Positions 61,313-64,000 of a DNA stretch of 64,000 nt are shown here, in pieces. The stretch comes from Hydractinia symbiolongicarpus (taxonomy: Eukaryota > Cnidaria > Hydrozoa > Anthoathecata > Hydractiniidae). The notes beneath the pieces are model-generated. The model was not told the DNA's origin and ran no database searches. It saw only the letters and a list, made by a program, of their open reading frames with translations. Location of the stretch: the NCBI RefSeq assembly GCF_029227915.1, contig NC_079885.1:13961001-14025000 (forward strand). Reading direction: 5' to 3'. The translations under genes and the position numbers were made by a program. Numbering within the stretch: position 1 is the first letter of the stretch; each line of letters begins with the position of its first letter.

Positions 61313-63494
61313 TACAACGTGCCAAGTCCTTCTCCTTGACGCCATGGCTATAGAACAATGTTAACTCCGTGCACAGCCCTCTAAATGCTGTAACATGGCT
61401 TTTTGCAGACTAATAAAGGCTGTACACGTAAATGCCGTGATTCCATTACCCTCCGCGGGATACCATTTGTCTAGTCCTTCCAGTCCCAATGGACTACAAC
61501 GTGCCAAGTCGTTTTCTTTGGCCCCTTGGCGTTAGAAGACCGGCAACTACGCGCACAGCCCTCTAAGGGCAGTAATATGTCCATTTGCAGCCTAATAAAA
61601 GCCTTACACGTAAATCACGTTCTTCCACGTCCCCAGCAAGGCTACCAATGGTCTAGTGTTCCCAGTCTTAATGGTCTATGACGTCCTAAGTCCTTTTCCT
61701 TGACGCCATGGCTATAGAACACTGTTAACTACGTGCACAGCCTTCTAAAGGCAGTATTATGTCTTTTTCAGGCTAATAAAGGCCTTACCCGTAAATAACG
61801 TGCTTCCATGCTCCCAGCCATGCTACCATTGATGTAGTCCTTTCAGTCTCAATGGAATACGACGTTCCAAGTCGTTTTCCTTCGCGCTATGGCGTTAGAA
61901 CACTGTTAACTACGTGCACGGCTCTTTGAACGCTGTAATATGGCCATTTGCAGCCTATTAAATGCCTTATACGTAAATACTGTGGCTCCACCTGCCTGCG
62001 CAAGTTACCATTGGTGTAGTCGTTCCAGTCTCAATGGACAATGACGTCCCAAGTCGTTTTCTTTGACGCCGTGACGTTTGAAAACGCCCAAGTACGCGCA
62101 CAGTCCTTTAAATGCTATAGTATGGCCTTTGTAAGTCTAAAAAAGGCCTTACGCGTAAATCACGTGCTTCCACTCCCCAAACCAGGCTACCAATGGTGTA
62201 CCTTTTGCGACTATCATTGAACTACGACGTCACAATTCCTTTTCCTTGGCGCTTTAGCGTTAAAACACTTTTAACTACGTGCACAGACCTCTAAATGCTG
62301 TAATATTGCCTTTTGCAGCCAAATAAAGGCTTTACACGTAAATTACGTGGTTCTACCATCTTTTGCGGGATACCATTAGCCTAGTCCTTCCAGTCTCAAT
62401 GGACTATGACGTTCCAAGTCCTTTTCCTTGGTGCCATGGCTATAGAACACTGTTAACTACGTTCACAGCCCTCTAAAGGCAGTAATATGTCCATTTGCAG
62501 CCAAATAAAGGCCTTACACGTAAATCACGTTCTTCCACGTCCCCAGCAAGGCTACCAATGGTCTAGTGTTCCCAGTCTTAATCGTCTATGACGTCCCAAG
62601 TCCTTTTCCTTGACGCAATTGCTATAGAACACTGTTAACTACGTGCACGGACCTTTGAACGCTGTAATATGGCTATTTGCAGCCTATTAAAGGCCTTATA
62701 CGTAAATACCGTCGCTCCACCTGCCTGCGCAAGTTACCATTGGTGTAGTCCTTCCAGTCTCAATAGACTATGACGTTCCAATCAGTTTTCTTTGACGCGT
62801 GACGTTTGAAAACCCGCAAGTACGCGCACAGTCCTCTAAATGCTATAGTATGGCTTTTGTAAGTCTAAAAAAGGCCTTACGCGTAAATCACGTGCTCCAA
62901 CGTCCCCAGCAAGGCTACCAATGGTCTAGTGTTCCCAGTCTTAATGGTCTATGACGTCCCAAGTCCTTTTCCTTGACGCCATGGCTATAGAACACTGTTA
63001 ACTACGTGCACAGCCTTCTAAAGGCAGTATTATGTCTTTTTCATGCTAATAAAGGCCTTACCCGTAAATAACGTGCTTCCATGCTCCCAGCCATGCTACC
63101 ATTGATGTAGTCCTTCCAGTCTCAATGGAAAACGACGTTCCAAGTCGTTTTCCTTCGCGCTATGGCGTTAGAACACTGTTAACTACGTGCACGGCTCTTT
63201 GAACGCTGTAATATGGCCATTTGCAGACTAATAAAGGCTTTAAACGTAAATGCTGTCGTTTGAACTGCCTGCGCAGGTTACCATAGGAGTAGTCCTTCCA
63301 GTCTCAATGGACTATGACGTCCCAAGTCCTTTCCTTGGCGCCATGGCTTTAGAACAATGTTAACTCCGTGCACAGCTCTCTAAATGCTGTAACATGGCCT
63401 TTTGCAGACTAATAAAGGCTTTAAACGTAAATGCTGTCGTTCGAACTGCCTGCGCAGGTTACCATAGGAGTAGTCCTTCCAGTCTCAATGGACT

Positions 63495-64000
63495 ATGACG
63501 TCCCAAGTCCTTTTCCTTGGCGCCATGGCTATAGAACACTGTCAACAACGTGCACAGCCCTCTAAAGCCAGTAATATGGCCATTTGCAGCCTAATAAAGC
63601 CTTTAAACGAAAATACCGTGATTCCACCACCCTCCGCGGGATACCATTGATCTAGTCCTTCCAGTCCCAATAGACTACAACGTGCCAAGTCGTTTTCTTT
63701 GGCACCTTGGCGTTAGAAGACCGGCAACTACGCGCACAGTCCTCTAAATGCTGTAACATGGCCTTTTACAGACTAATAAAGGTCTTACACGCAAATCACG
63801 TTTTTCCACGCCCCAAGCAAGGTTAGCAATGGTCTAGTGTTCCCAGTCTTAATGGAATATGACGTCTCAAGTCCTTTTCCTTGACGCCATGGCTTTAGAA
63901 CACTGTTAACTACGTCCACGGCCCTCTAAATGCGGCATTATCGTCTTTTACAGCCTAATAAAGGCGTTAGACGTAAACCACGTGCTTCCACGCTCCCAGC
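63495..64000 (+). repeat. 8-monomer block, partial copy 4
   Basis: Begins the same series as 59860, including the diagnostic CTGTCAACAACG variant, and is cut by the window edge. Confidence 0.7.

Larger units (their letters stand above)
32695..64000 (+). repeat. Satellite array, segment VI (+ orientation)
   Basis: About 172 monomers running to the right window edge, uninterrupted by other DNA. The segment is dominated by a 13.17-kb head-to-tail duplication (34617-47786 and 47787-59866) and by repeats of an 8-monomer block. Open frames here, up to 110 codons, recur only because the monomers recur. No host gene, RNA gene or further mobile element is visible. Confidence 0.97.

Overview
The window is eukaryotic heterochromatin, almost certainly from an invertebrate animal. 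It holds no host gene that I can support. About 54 kb is one tandem satellite with a monomer of about 182 bp, and the rest is two copies of a single Bel/Pao-type LTR retrotransposon. Bel/Pao elements are confined to animals. The sequence does not identify the species, and a nematode, insect or other invertebrate would all fit.

Layout: (I) 1-12672, satellite in + orientation. (II) 12673-17117, a 3'-truncated Bel/Pao copy on the minus strand. (III) 17118-23100, satellite in - orientation. (IV) 23101-26926, satellite in + orientation. (V) 26927-32694, a Bel/Pao copy on the plus strand with both LTRs. (VI) 32695-64000, satellite in + orientation. All monomers are + except in block 12673-23100, which is inverted.

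The main structural finding is that II+III and IV+V are arms of one large inverted duplication. In the outer part every landmark on the left at x has its partner on the right at 44044-x. This holds for the LTR edge, gag start, gag stop, the TGA inside pol and the breakpoint. Nearer the centre the sum becomes 46585 and then 45677, because the left arm carries a tandem 2541-bp duplication (14 monomers) and the right arm carries 908 bp (5 monomers) absent from the left. Arm lengths of 9904 and 8271 bp differ by 1633 bp, exactly 2541-908. The arms are separated by a 524-bp spacer (22577-23100). The left arm ends abruptly inside the integrase region of pol at 12672/12673.

The retrotransposon copies share the same lesions: a frame change with probable loss of sequence in gag, and an in-frame TGA between the protease and reverse transcriptase parts. 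They are therefore copies of one insertion, not two insertions. The right copy keeps recognisable RT, RNase H, integrase and C-terminal domains, has LTRs of about 147 bp differing at one position, and sits in a monomer that resumes at the same point on both sides.

The satellite is organised at several nested scales: 182-bp monomers of several types; 5-, 6-, 8- and 14-monomer blocks; a 4.56-kb segment repeated 6.37 kb downstream; and a 13.17-kb segment (34617-47786) duplicated head to tail at 47787-59866. There are no genes acting together here. The history read from the sequence is satellite expansion by unequal exchange, one retrotransposon insertion, a very recent inverted duplication that captured it, and continued turnover of monomer blocks. 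I see no new enzymatic or defence system.
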